NCBI GenBank assembly: GCA_900547305.1
Contig: URGH01000070.1
Span: 1-12,197 of the forward strand
From: an uncultured Oscillospiraceae bacterium
Lineage (GTDB): Bacteria > Bacillota > Clostridia > Oscillospirales > Acutalibacteraceae
Direction of reading: 5' to 3'
DNA: 12,197 bases
Position numbers and translations under genes: made by a program. The notes under the pieces are model-generated. The model did no database searches, was not told the DNA's origin, and worked only from the letters and a program-made list of their open reading frames with translations. Positions 1 to 7,190 of the stretch are shown here, one piece after another (positions within the stretch are counted from its first letter, which is position 1; every line of letters begins with the position of its first letter).

Positions 1-55
1 GAGGCGGCAGCCGAGACGGTGGCATGCGTTAGCTATGACGGAGGGGTTGTTACAA
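1..55. repeat. Right end of a probable short dispersed repeat, cut by the window edge
   Basis: The stretch is G-rich and full of small dyads: CGGC-A-GCCG at 5-13, GCATGC at 22-27 and TAGCTA at 30-35. It ends in the word GACGGAGGGGTTGTT (37-51), after which the sequence becomes AT-rich. Words of the type 'gaggtggcagc...gacggaggggttgtt' are familiar to me from intergenic palindromic repeats in gut Clostridia. That is pattern memory, not a search. One plus-strand frame stays open through it to a stop at 127-129, but no start is visible and the translation looks like nothing known. A repeat remnant is therefore the better reading. Confidence 0.4.
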
Positions 56-84
56 ACTTAAAATATCTTTTTGTCAACTGCATT

Positions 85-103
85 GAAAACCGCTGTCGCG
101 ATT
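85..103 (-). terminator. Weak hairpin terminator candidate after the cyclophilin gene
   Basis: Read on the minus strand just past the cyclophilin stop, AATCGC-GACA-GCGGTT can form a six-pair stem (one G-U pair) with a four-base loop. It is followed by only two further T residues before a C. The place is right for ending the carboxypeptidase-cyclophilin transcript. The stem is short and the U-tract poor, so this is only a candidate. Confidence 0.25.
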
Positions 104-118
104 ACCTTATTTTGATTT

Positions 119-724
119 TCAATCCGTAATAACTATTTTTTCTATTACCGGCTGATTTTCCTTTGAAACTGTGCCGTTTGAGTCGGTAACGGGTGTGTTT
201 TCGGCTATTTTATCAACCACGTCCATACCCTCGGAAACATGACCGAAAGCGGCATAGGAGCCGTCAAGATAATCGCCGTCCTTGTGCATTATAAAGAACT
301 GGGAGGAGGCGCTGTTGTTATCCTGCAAACGCGCCATTGAAATAACCCCGCGCTTGTGGGAAATGTTGTTTTCCACGCCGTTTTTAGAAAACTCGCCGCG
401 TATCGTCTTATCGCTGCCGCCGGTGCCGTCGCCCTTGGGGTCGCCGCCCTGAATCATAAAGCCCTTTATTATGCGGTGGAAGGTAAGCCCGTCGTAAAAG
501 CCGCTTTTTGCAAGCTCTACAAAGTTTTTAACGGTTATGGGGGCGGTGTCGCCGTCAAGTACAAGCTTTATATCGCCGTAATTCTTAACTGTTATAACTG
601 CGTGGTGGGTGCCGTAGCCGCTGCCGGTATCGCTGTCAAACTCACTTTGCCTTTTTGAGCAGGCGCAAAATGTAAGGGTCAGCGCCGCTGCGGATAATAT
701 TGCTATAATTTTTTTAACGGTCAT
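119..724 (-). CDS. Peptidyl-prolyl cis-trans isomerase, cyclophilin type, probable lipoprotein
   Basis: This cyclophilin (201 aa) should speed cis-trans isomerisation of X-Pro bonds in proteins folding outside the membrane. An N-terminal hydrophobic segment with a basic start (residues 1-22) ends in F-C-A-C, so Cys22 is the likely lipidated residue. The lipobox is not ideal, with Phe at -3. The cyclophilin domain covers about 42-200. Family landmarks are clear: FHRIIKGFMIQGGD (82-95, catalytic Arg84), GVISMAR (126-132), SASSQFFI (138-145) and LDGSYAAFGHV (153-163). The start codon overlaps the end of the upstream carboxypeptidase gene by 11 bases, which suggests one mRNA and coupled translation. 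Lgt, encoded at 7191-8099, would be the enzyme that lipidates it. Identity is firm; the surface lipoprotein location is inferred. Confidence 0.93.
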   Translation of the reverse strand: MTVKKIIAILSAAALTLTFCACSKRQSEFDSDTGSGYGTHHAVITVKNYGDIKLVLDGDTAPITVKNFVELAKSGFYDGLTFHRIIKGFMIQGGDPKGDGTGGSDKTIRGEFSKNGVENNISHKRGVISMARLQDNNSASSQFFIMHKDGDYLDGSYAAFGHVSEGMDVVDKIAENTPVTDSNGTVSKENQPVIEKIVITD

Positions 725-2063
725 ATCTGTCGTCGCCTTTCTTTTTTCCGTATGGAATATATTTTACCTTTCGCTTTCTTATTCTTGCAATATTGAGTCT
801 TATTATCATAAGTATGAATATCACAATTACAAGCGCGATAAGTATATAAACTATTTTCATATAAAACGAGCCGAAAAAGCCCTTTACAGCTCTGAGGGCT
901 ATAAGCAGCTTACTTGCCTTAACGCTGCTGCCCGCCACTAAATTTACCGTGCCTATTACCTGCTCGGCGTACACAATATCCGCCGTGCCGAGCACCTCGC
1001 CCTTTTTAATGGGCGCGTCCTTTTTTTCGTAATTAAGCTTTGGCTTTACAACTATCGTTGAGCTGTCCGCTTCATTCGGCAGCACCGTAACAAAGGGCTT
1101 TTCAAAGTAAAGCGGTACAAAATCGGTTTCAAACGATAAATCGACCGGCAGCTCGCAAACAGGCTCGGTGGAATCGGCTACCTGCTTGAATGAGAAATTA
1201 TTGAACGCCCAGCGGTAAAGGTTTGCCGAATCTATAAACTCATACCTTTTACCTGCGTTTGCGGGGCAGTTCATAAGTATGCACATATAATTGTAGCCGT
1301 TATAGGTCGCGGTGCTTACAAGGCACCTGCCCGCCTCATCGGTAAAGCCGGTTTTAACGCCCCTTGCGTATTGGTAATAGTAGTTTGTATTGGGGTCCTG
1401 TAAATAGTTGGTGGTGGAAATGGTGCGCTTGCCCGACATATTGGTAGCCTCTATTGTATAGCGCGCCGTTTCGCAAACGGTTTTAAAGGTTTCGTTTTTA
1501 AGGGCGTAGGTGGCAAGGGTATGAATATCGCGCACGGTGGTGTAGGTCTGCTCATCGTGCAGCCCCACGGGGTTGCTGTAATGCGTTCCCGTAAGCCCTA
1601 ATTCCGCCGCCTTTTTGTTCATCTGCTCAACAAACGCCTCCACGCTGCCGCCGTAATACAGCGCCGCTAAGTATGCGCAATCGCCGAAGGAGGACATAAG
1701 CACGGTATAAACTAAGTCAAGCTGGGTTATTTCCTCCCCGATTTTAAGGTTTGAAACCGCGCTGCCGGTGCCGGTTATCAGCCTGTCCACCTCTTTTGAC
1801 ATGGCAACCTTGCCCGCAGGGTCGTATTTTTCGCTTTCGAGCATAAGCGTTACGGTCATAATTTTGGTTATTGAGGCGGGGTATACCTTTTCATCAATAT
1901 TTTTGGAGTACAGCGTCTCGCCCGTATCCATAGATACAAGCATACCCGCTTTTGCCGATACCTCAAAACCCGTAATTTCATACGCCGAGGCGGTAAAAGC
2001 CGGAGAAATAACAGCCACGACCGTTAAAATAGTTAAAAAAACGTAAATTATTTTTTTAGGCAT
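714..2063 (-). CDS. D-alanyl-D-alanine carboxypeptidase (PBP5/DacF family, peptidase S11)
   Basis: This 449-aa low-molecular-weight penicillin-binding protein should remove the terminal D-Ala from peptidoglycan pentapeptides at the outer face of the membrane. Residues 1-27 form a signal peptide (TASA then Tyr). The serine-peptidase domain carries S64-I-T-K67 (SxxK, nucleophile and base) and K237-T-G239 in GVKTGF. The third motif, normally SxN, reads S125-F-G127 in MSSFGDCA, so the usual Asn is absent. A beta-rich C-terminal domain (about 300-385) is followed by a true membrane helix (about 402-423) and a basic tail. PBP5 of E. coli instead has an amphipathic helix. The start has a GGGAGA ribosome site (2069-2074). 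It is first of a two-gene minus-strand unit. Family is certain; activity with the altered motif is untested. Confidence 0.94.
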   Translation of the reverse strand: MPKKIIYVFLTILTVVAVISPAFTASAYEITGFEVSAKAGMLVSMDTGETLYSKNIDEKVYPASITKIMTVTLMLESEKYDPAGKVAMSKEVDRLITGTGSAVSNLKIGEEITQLDLVYTVLMSSFGDCAYLAALYYGGSVEAFVEQMNKKAAELGLTGTHYSNPVGLHDEQTYTTVRDIHTLATYALKNETFKTVCETARYTIEATNMSGKRTISTTNYLQDPNTNYYYQYARGVKTGFTDEAGRCLVSTATYNGYNYMCILMNCPANAGKRYEFIDSANLYRWAFNNFSFKQVADSTEPVCELPVDLSFETDFVPLYFEKPFVTVLPNEADSSTIVVKPKLNYEKKDAPIKKGEVLGTADIVYAEQVIGTVNLVAGSSVKASKLLIALRAVKGFFGSFYMKIVYILIALVIVIFILMIIRLNIARIRKRKVKYIPYGKKKGDDRYDR

Positions 2064-2074
2064 GGAAATCTCCC

Positions 2075-2104
2075 TTGAAATATAGTATAATGCTATTATA
2101 TCAT
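2075..2104 (+). promoter_or_regulatory. Possible sigma-A promoter for the metallophosphoesterase gene
   Basis: TTGAAA (2075-2080) and TATCAT (2099-2104) lie 18 bases apart, pointing at the GTG start at 2142, and would give a leader of about 30 bases. Several other AT-rich hexamers nearby (TATAAT 2086-2091, TATAAA 2104-2109) could serve instead. The element interleaves with the opposing minus-strand promoter. Confidence 0.35.
2095..2103 (-). promoter_or_regulatory. Extended -10 promoter for the carboxypeptidase-cyclophilin unit
   Basis: On the minus strand the sequence reads TGATATAAT, a perfect extended -10 element, about 32 bases before the carboxypeptidase start. No good -35 sits 17 bases upstream, which extended -10 promoters can tolerate. 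The hexamer is one arm of a perfect dyad, TATAAT-GCT-ATTATA (2086-2100). Confidence 0.5.
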
Positions 2105-2141
2105 ATAAATTTTAAATTTAAAGTCCCAATTTTATAAGTAG

Positions 2142-2885
2142 GTGAAATTTACGGTTTATATTACGGGAGATACGCACGGCTGTCTTGAACGGCTGTACGA
2201 TAAAAATTTCAGAAAATTAAAAAGTGGAGACGTGCTTATAGTCTGCGGCGATTTCGGCTATATATTCGACGGCGGAAAAACCGAAAAGCAGGTAATAGAC
2301 TACCTTGCGACAAGGCGGTTTGTAACCGCGTTTGTAGACGGCACGCACGATAACCTTACCACCATAAACAAAGCGCGCGTAACCTACTGGCACGGCGGAA
2401 TGGTGCACAGAATAAAGGGCAATCTTATACACCTTATGCGCGGGCAGATTTTTGAAATTGAGGGTAACAGCTTTTTCACCTTCGGCGGGGGTGAGAGCAG
2501 CGATAAGGATATGCGCATAGCCTCGGGCAACTGGTGGCGCGAGGAGGAGCCTACGCCTTTTGAAATGGCAGAGGGCGCAAAGCGGCTTGACGCGGCAGGG
2601 CTTAGTGTTGATTATATTATAACCCACGAGCCGCCCTCGCTTGTAAAAAGCGCCATACTTTTGCGGCGGGGAGACGCCGACCGCATAAATAAGCTTAACG
2701 GCTACCTTGAAGAAATAGGGCGCTCCTGCAAATTCCGCCACTGGTATTTCGGCTCGCTGCACGAGGACAGGGTAATAACCGAGCGCCACACCTGCGTGTT
2801 TAAGGAAATGATACCCATAGCCCCCGGCGGCACGGTAAGCAAAAAGGCAAAGCGCAGGCAGGCGGCGTTTACCGCCGCGACTTGA
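2142..2885 (+). CDS. Calcineurin-like metallophosphoesterase with two altered metal-site motifs
   Basis: The 247-aa protein has the metallophosphoesterase fold and no signal or membrane segment, so it should be cytoplasmic. Motif I is GDTHG (9-13, Asp10 and His12), motif II is GDFG (36-39, Asp37), and the TH(E)PP block gives His162. Two sites depart from the family. The GNH(D/E) motif reads G67-T68-H69-D70, so the catalytic Asn is Thr. GHxH reads G204-S205-L206-H207, so one metal-binding His is Ser. A family-typical LMRGQIFEIEG...FTFGGG stretch (98-117) is kept. Activity is therefore doubtful; it may bind one metal or act as a binding protein. The start is GTG directly after an in-frame stop. 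No Met occurs before the first motif, and no well-placed Shine-Dalgarno is seen. Substrate unknown. The pseudokinase gene follows 45 bases downstream. Confidence 0.85.
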   Translation: MKFTVYITGDTHGCLERLYDKNFRKLKSGDVLIVCGDFGYIFDGGKTEKQVIDYLATRRFVTAFVDGTHDNLTTINKARVTYWHGGMVHRIKGNLIHLMRGQIFEIEGNSFFTFGGGESSDKDMRIASGNWWREEEPTPFEMAEGAKRLDAAGLSVDYIITHEPPSLVKSAILLRRGDADRINKLNGYLEEIGRSCKFRHWYFGSLHEDRVITERHTCVFKEMIPIAPGGTVSKKAKRRQAAFTAAT

Positions 2886-2911
2886 CAGATATGGTATAAT
2901 TTACTTATATA
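2882..2911 (+). promoter_or_regulatory. Promoter candidates in front of the pseudokinase gene
   Basis: The 45-base gap holds a perfect extended -10, TGGTATAAT (2892-2900), that would start RNA near 2907 and leave a short leader with ribosome site GGAGG (2920-2924), six bases before the ATG. A perfect -35 hexamer TTGACA (2882-2887) overlaps the preceding stop codon and has TATATA (2906-2911) 18 bases on. Either could give this gene its own transcription within the larger series. Confidence 0.45.
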
Positions 2912-2930
2912 ATATACTCGGAGGAAGTTT

Positions 2931-4616
2931 ATGATAAACACCGAAAGACTCTGCCCCGGCTGTATGAACGATAACGGCGGGGAAAAAATATGTCCTATAT
3001 GCGGCTATGACTCATCAAGCCGCAATCCCGATATATGCCTGCCCGTAGGCTTTACGCTTGACAACCGCTATATGGTAGGTCAGGCGAAAAAGCGCAACGG
3101 CGAAGGCATAACCTATATCGGCTGGGATACTGCCGACGATACCGCCGTGAGCATAAGGGAGTATTTCCCTGCGGGCTTTGCCGAAAGAAATCCCGATAAA
3201 ACCGTATCGATAATAGGCGGGGGAGAATATATATTCAACGAGGGCTTAATGGAGTTTATGGAAATAAACCGCGAAATAAGCTCATCCGAGCTGCCCGCGC
3301 TTATTTCCGTTCTCAGCGTTTTTGAAGAAAACGGAACGGTTTATGCCGTTTCGCAAAGCGTTGCCACCATAACAATGGCGGAATTTTTGCAGCGCAACGG
3401 CGGAACTCTTAAGTGGGAGCAGGCGCGCCCGCTTTTCCTGCCGCTTATAGACACCGTTAAGGGTATGAACGATATAGGCATAATTCACGGCGGAATATCC
3501 TGCAATACCGTGCTGGTTGGGCGGGACGGAAAACTGCGCATTTCGGGCTATTCGGTAAAGCGCCTGCGCACAGCCGACGGCGGGTTTGAGCCCGAGCTTT
3601 TCCCAGGCTTTGCGGCTGCTGAGCAATATAACTCGGAAAGGCTGCAAACAGACACATATACCGATGTTTACGGGCTTTGCGCGGTGCTTTTCAACGTGCT
3701 TATAGGCGCAGTTCCCCCCGAAGCCCCCGAAAGGCTTAAAAACGACTCAATGACCATTCCCGCAAAATTTGCCGAGGAGCTGCCGCGCCACGTTTTGCAG
3801 GCACTGGCAAACGGTTTGCAGGTAATGCCGAAAAACCGCACGCAGAATATTGAGGATTTTAAAAATGAACTGGTTTACGCCGAAACGGGCGAGCCGCAGA
3901 AGAAAAGCACCGCGCCTGAAAAGCGCACGGCAACCGCACAAAAGCCGCAGAAAAAGGGCGGTGCGGCAAAGTATGTTATAATATCCGCCGCGTGCACCGC
4001 CGCGGTATTTATAGGAATTGTGACAATACTTGTTTTCACGGTGTTTAAAAAGGATATTTTCGGCAATAAAAATGCGTCGGATCAGAGCGGCAGCGTATCC
4101 ACCGCAGCCCCGAGCGTTGCTTCCATAGGCACTATTGACAGCGGCGCCGATGAAAACGTTGTACTTTTCTCGGTTCCGTCGCTTACGGGCAAATATTACG
4201 CCGAGCTTGCCGATAATGAGGATTACGAAAAATTCAGCTTTGTTATAAAGGGCAAGGAATTTAACGATAAATACGCCAAGGGGCAAATTTGCGCCCAATC
4301 GCTCGCGGAGGGCACGCAGGTTGTAAGGGACACCAAAATCGAGGTTACAATAAGTCTCGGTCCTAAGGAAGTAAAAATTGCAAACGTTGTGGGGCTTGAA
4401 GAAATTAACGCAAAGCTCGAGCTTTTAAAACAGGGCTTTTTGTACGATAATATAGAGGTGCTTGAAAAGTACGATGAGAACAAAAAGCCGGGCGCGGTGC
4501 TTGAACAGGAGCCGAAATACGGCACACAGATAAGCCCCGACAGCGCGGTTACTATCTATGTAAACTCCTATAAGGGAGACAACAGCTCCGACAGTCTCGG
4601 AACTGATTTTAACTGA
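2931..4616 (+). CDS. Zinc-ribbon / pseudokinase / PASTA transmembrane protein
   Basis: The 561-aa protein has four parts. First is a zinc ribbon with CPGC (8-11) and CPIC (21-24). A Hanks-type kinase fold spans about 44-315. A membrane helix lies at about 347-372. Outside are two PASTA repeats (about 411-478 and 481-548), which in Stk/PknB-type kinases bind muropeptides or lipid II. The fold is recognisable from GITYIGWD (59-66), REYFP (76-80), FAAAEQY (227-233) and DVYGL (245-249). Catalytic positions are lost: VAIK Lys is Arg76, HRD is H186-G-G188, the magnesium-binding Asn is Thr193 and DFG Asp is Ser205. The glycine loop is poor too. It should therefore be a pseudokinase that relays wall state by binding partners. 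Neighbours are a degenerate phosphoesterase upstream and the YmfF gene 17 bases downstream. Confidence 0.9.
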   Translation: MINTERLCPGCMNDNGGEKICPICGYDSSSRNPDICLPVGFTLDNRYMVGQAKKRNGEGITYIGWDTADDTAVSIREYFPAGFAERNPDKTVSIIGGGEYIFNEGLMEFMEINREISSSELPALISVLSVFEENGTVYAVSQSVATITMAEFLQRNGGTLKWEQARPLFLPLIDTVKGMNDIGIIHGGISCNTVLVGRDGKLRISGYSVKRLRTADGGFEPELFPGFAAAEQYNSERLQTDTYTDVYGLCAVLFNVLIGAVPPEAPERLKNDSMTIPAKFAEELPRHVLQALANGLQVMPKNRTQNIEDFKNELVYAETGEPQKKSTAPEKRTATAQKPQKKGGAAKYVIISAACTAAVFIGIVTILVFTVFKKDIFGNKNASDQSGSVSTAAPSVASIGTIDSGADENVVLFSVPSLTGKYYAELADNEDYEKFSFVIKGKEFNDKYAKGQICAQSLAEGTQVVRDTKIEVTISLGPKEVKIANVVGLEEINAKLELLKQGFLYDNIEVLEKYDENKKPGAVLEQEPKYGTQISPDSAVTIYVNSYKGDNSSDSLGTDFN

Positions 4617-4633
4617 TTTTCAGGGAGGAAAAA

Positions 4634-5911
4634 ATGGCTGCTAAAGTATATCGCATTTCAGAGGGCGTAGAGGGGCTTTTCGTTAAAAACGAGAGGTTCA
4701 ACACTACGTCAATATCCTTTAACTTTTATTTGCCGCTGGAAAAAGAGACCGCCGCTTCTTATGCGCTGCTGCCCTTTGTGCTTACCACCTGCGGCGAAAA
4801 ATACCCCGATTTTTCGGTGCTTAACTACCGCCTTGAGCGGCTTTACGGTGCTCAGCTTGACGCGGTTGCCGAAAAATTGGGTGATTACCAGCTTTTAAAG
4901 CTCAGAATGTCGGTTATAAACGATAAATATACCTTTGAAAGCGAGTCGCTTATAAAGCGCGCCTGCGATATGCTTTTAAGCCTTATTTTCGAGCCCAAGG
5001 CGGAAAACGGCGCTTTTTGCGCCGATGACTTAGCAAGAGAAAAGCGCAAGGCAATAGAGCATGTAAAGGGCGAAATGAGCGAAAAGCGGGTATACGCCAA
5101 AAACCGCCTTATTGAAGAAATGTATAAGGGCAGCTGCTACGGCGTTCCAAAGTGCGGAACGGTGGAGGATATTGAGGCGATAACCGAAGCCTCGCTTTAT
5201 GAAATGTGGCAAAAAATGCTTGCCACCGCATATATACGCGTTCAGGTTATAGGCGCGGCGGTGCCGCAGGGGCTTTTTGAAGAAATAGGTCGCCGATTTG
5301 AAAATACCGAAAGGCATAATATAACCGATTGCACAAAAAGCCAGCCGACTGCCGCTGCCGACAAGCCGCGCACCGTTACCGAGCGGCAGGCTATACAGCA
5401 GGGCAAGCTTGTTATGGGCTTTTCTTCCGATACGGCGGGGGATGACGACAACACCATGCCGCTTATGGTTATGACCGATATTTTCGGCGGCGGGCCGTAT
5501 TCAAGGCTTTTTGATAACGTGCGTGAAAAAATGAGCCTTTGCTACTATTGCTCGGCATCATCTTCGCGCGTAAAGGGGCTTATAACCGTTGAATCGGGCG
5601 TTGAGGAGCAAAACGCCGAAAAAGCTGAAAAGGAAATTTCAGAGCAGCTTGAAATAATGAAAAAGGGCGAGTTTACCGATTTTGAGTTTTCATCTTCGGT
5701 TAAAAGTCTCCGCGACTCGCTTAATTCCTATAACGACAGCCAGCCGCTGTTGGATTTATGGTACGCGCTTAAAGCCGTTAATAAAAATCTTTATTCACCC
5801 GAGGATATTGCGGAGAAAATAAGCGCGGTAACGCGCGATGAAATAATCGCCGCGGCAAACGGGATAAAGCTGCACACGGTATACAAGCTTTTGCCGAAGG
5901 AGGAAAAGTAA
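4634..5911 (+). CDS. ymfF: M16 (insulinase-family) peptidase homologue, YmfF type, lacking the zinc site
   Basis: This 425-aa protein is the non-catalytic half of a YmfF/YmfH pair. The N-terminal M16 domain has no HxxEH motif; the expected place, around 45-60 (LLPFVLTTCGEK), has no His. The C-terminal M16 domain keeps a signature with GGGPYSRLFDNVREKMSLCYY at about 285-305, including Arg297 and Tyr304. In two-chain M16 enzymes such as mitochondrial processing peptidase, these residues position the substrate in the partner's active site. No signal peptide is seen. In Bacillus subtilis the ymfF and ymfH genes have been linked to 5-aminopentanol-type modification of elongation factor EF-P, hence the database name; the step is not clear to me. 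The ribosome site AGGGAGG (4622-4628) fixes the start. The stop overlaps the next start as TAATG. Confidence 0.88.
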   Translation: MAAKVYRISEGVEGLFVKNERFNTTSISFNFYLPLEKETAASYALLPFVLTTCGEKYPDFSVLNYRLERLYGAQLDAVAEKLGDYQLLKLRMSVINDKYTFESESLIKRACDMLLSLIFEPKAENGAFCADDLAREKRKAIEHVKGEMSEKRVYAKNRLIEEMYKGSCYGVPKCGTVEDIEAITEASLYEMWQKMLATAYIRVQVIGAAVPQGLFEEIGRRFENTERHNITDCTKSQPTAAADKPRTVTERQAIQQGKLVMGFSSDTAGDDDNTMPLMVMTDIFGGGPYSRLFDNVREKMSLCYYCSASSSRVKGLITVESGVEEQNAEKAEKEISEQLEIMKKGEFTDFEFSSSVKSLRDSLNSYNDSQPLLDLWYALKAVNKNLYSPEDIAEKISAVTRDEIIAAANGIKLHTVYKLLPKEEK

Positions 5912-7185
5912 TGCAAAAAGAGGTTTTTGAAAGCGATATAGGCGAAAGCTACGTTAAGGCGGTGCACCCCTCGGGGCTTAAAATATATATTCTTGAAAAG
6001 CCGCAGTATAATTCGTCCTATGCCATATTCGGCACAAAATACGGCTCTATTGACACCTGCTTTGCGGTAAACGGCGAGAAAGTAAGCGTGCCCGAGGGCA
6101 TTGCGCACTTTTTGGAGCATAAGCTTTTTGAAAGCGAGGACGGCGACGCCTTTACAAAATACGCCGAAACGGGAGCGGCGGCAAACGCCTTTACCTCGTT
6201 TGACCGCACCTGCTATCTTTTCGCCTGCTCGGACAGGTTTTACGATAACCTTGCAATTTTGCTTGATTTTGTTCAGTCGCCCTATTTCACTGCGCAGACA
6301 GTAAGCAAGGAGCAGGGAATAATCGGGCAGGAAATAAGAATGTACGACGACAGCCCCGACTGGCGCGTCACCTTTAATATGCTGGGTGCTATGTATAAAA
6401 ACCACCCTGTCAAAATTGATATTGCCGGCACGGTGGAGTCAATAGCGCAAATAGACGATAAACTTTTATACAGCTGCTACAACACATTTTACAACCTTTC
6501 TAATATGTTTATCTGCATTGCAGGCAATGTGAACACCGAAAAGGTTTTGGCGCAGATAAACGGCGCCTTAAAGCCCTCGGAGCCTGTTGAAATTACACGC
6601 ATAGGCTGCGATGAGCCCGATACCGTGCAGAAAAATTTTGTATCGCAGAAAATGGCGGTTGCGTACCCTATGTTCAGCTTAGGCTTTAAAGAGCCCGTAA
6701 GCGCGCCCGAGCGCACCGTAAAGGAAAAGGTTGCCACCGCGCTGCTGCTTGAAATAATAGCGGGCGACGCCTCTCCCCTTTATAAAAGGCTGATAAACGC
6801 GGGGCTTATAAACGATGAGTTCGGCTTTGAGTATTTCACGGGTCACGGCTATGCGGCAGTGATGTTTGAGGGCGAATCGGCAGACCCCGAGAGAGTAGCC
6901 GCCGAAATAAAAGCGGAAATTGAAAGAATTAAAACCGACGGAATTGATAAAAAGCTGTTTTCCGCCGTTCGCTGCGGAATGTACGGCGACGCGGTGCGCT
7001 CCTTTAACAGCGTGGAAAGCATTACAATGAATCTTGTAAACTGCGCTATGTTCGACTGCGGCTTGTTTGATGAACTTAAATATCTTAAAAACATTACCGC
7101 CGAGGACGTTTTAAAGCGCCTGCAGCTGCTGGACGCGGATAAATCGGTACTTTCGGTAATTGAACCCACAGAGGAGCAGAGGTAA
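5911..7185 (+). CDS. ymfH: M16 (insulinase-family) zinc metallopeptidase, YmfH type
   Basis: The 424-aa protein is the catalytic member of the pair. HFLEH (66-70) provides two zinc-binding His and the catalytic Glu69. Glu141, in GQEIRMYDD, lies 70 residues after the motif, within the spacing usual for the third ligand in M16 peptidases. FTSFDRTCYLF (94-104) is a conserved M16 stretch. Like YmfF it has two M16 domains and no export signal, so it probably acts in the cytoplasm on a peptide or small protein substrate that cannot be named from sequence. The start overlaps the ymfF stop by one base, with AAGGAGG just upstream, as expected for subunits made in equal amounts. A link with EF-P modification is known for the B. 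subtilis homologue only. Confidence 0.9.
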   Translation: MQKEVFESDIGESYVKAVHPSGLKIYILEKPQYNSSYAIFGTKYGSIDTCFAVNGEKVSVPEGIAHFLEHKLFESEDGDAFTKYAETGAAANAFTSFDRTCYLFACSDRFYDNLAILLDFVQSPYFTAQTVSKEQGIIGQEIRMYDDSPDWRVTFNMLGAMYKNHPVKIDIAGTVESIAQIDDKLLYSCYNTFYNLSNMFICIAGNVNTEKVLAQINGALKPSEPVEITRIGCDEPDTVQKNFVSQKMAVAYPMFSLGFKEPVSAPERTVKEKVATALLLEIIAGDASPLYKRLINAGLINDEFGFEYFTGHGYAAVMFEGESADPERVAAEIKAEIERIKTDGIDKKLFSAVRCGMYGDAVRSFNSVESITMNLVNCAMFDCGLFDELKYLKNITAEDVLKRLQLLDADKSVLSVIEPTEEQR

Positions 7186-7190
7186 TTTAT

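Noticed and set aside
1..129. Open plus-strand frame running from the left edge to a stop at 127-129
   Set aside because: No start is visible, the translation has no recognisable motif, it overlaps the cyclophilin end, and the first 55 bases look like a repeat.
356..658. Plus-strand open frame inside the cyclophilin gene
   Set aside because: It is the antisense shadow of a clearly conserved cyclophilin; the translation is low-complexity Ala/Val-rich sequence without a ribosome site.
2217..2789. Minus-strand open frame inside the phosphoesterase gene
   Set aside because: It is antisense to conserved metallophosphoesterase motifs and shows no motif of its own.
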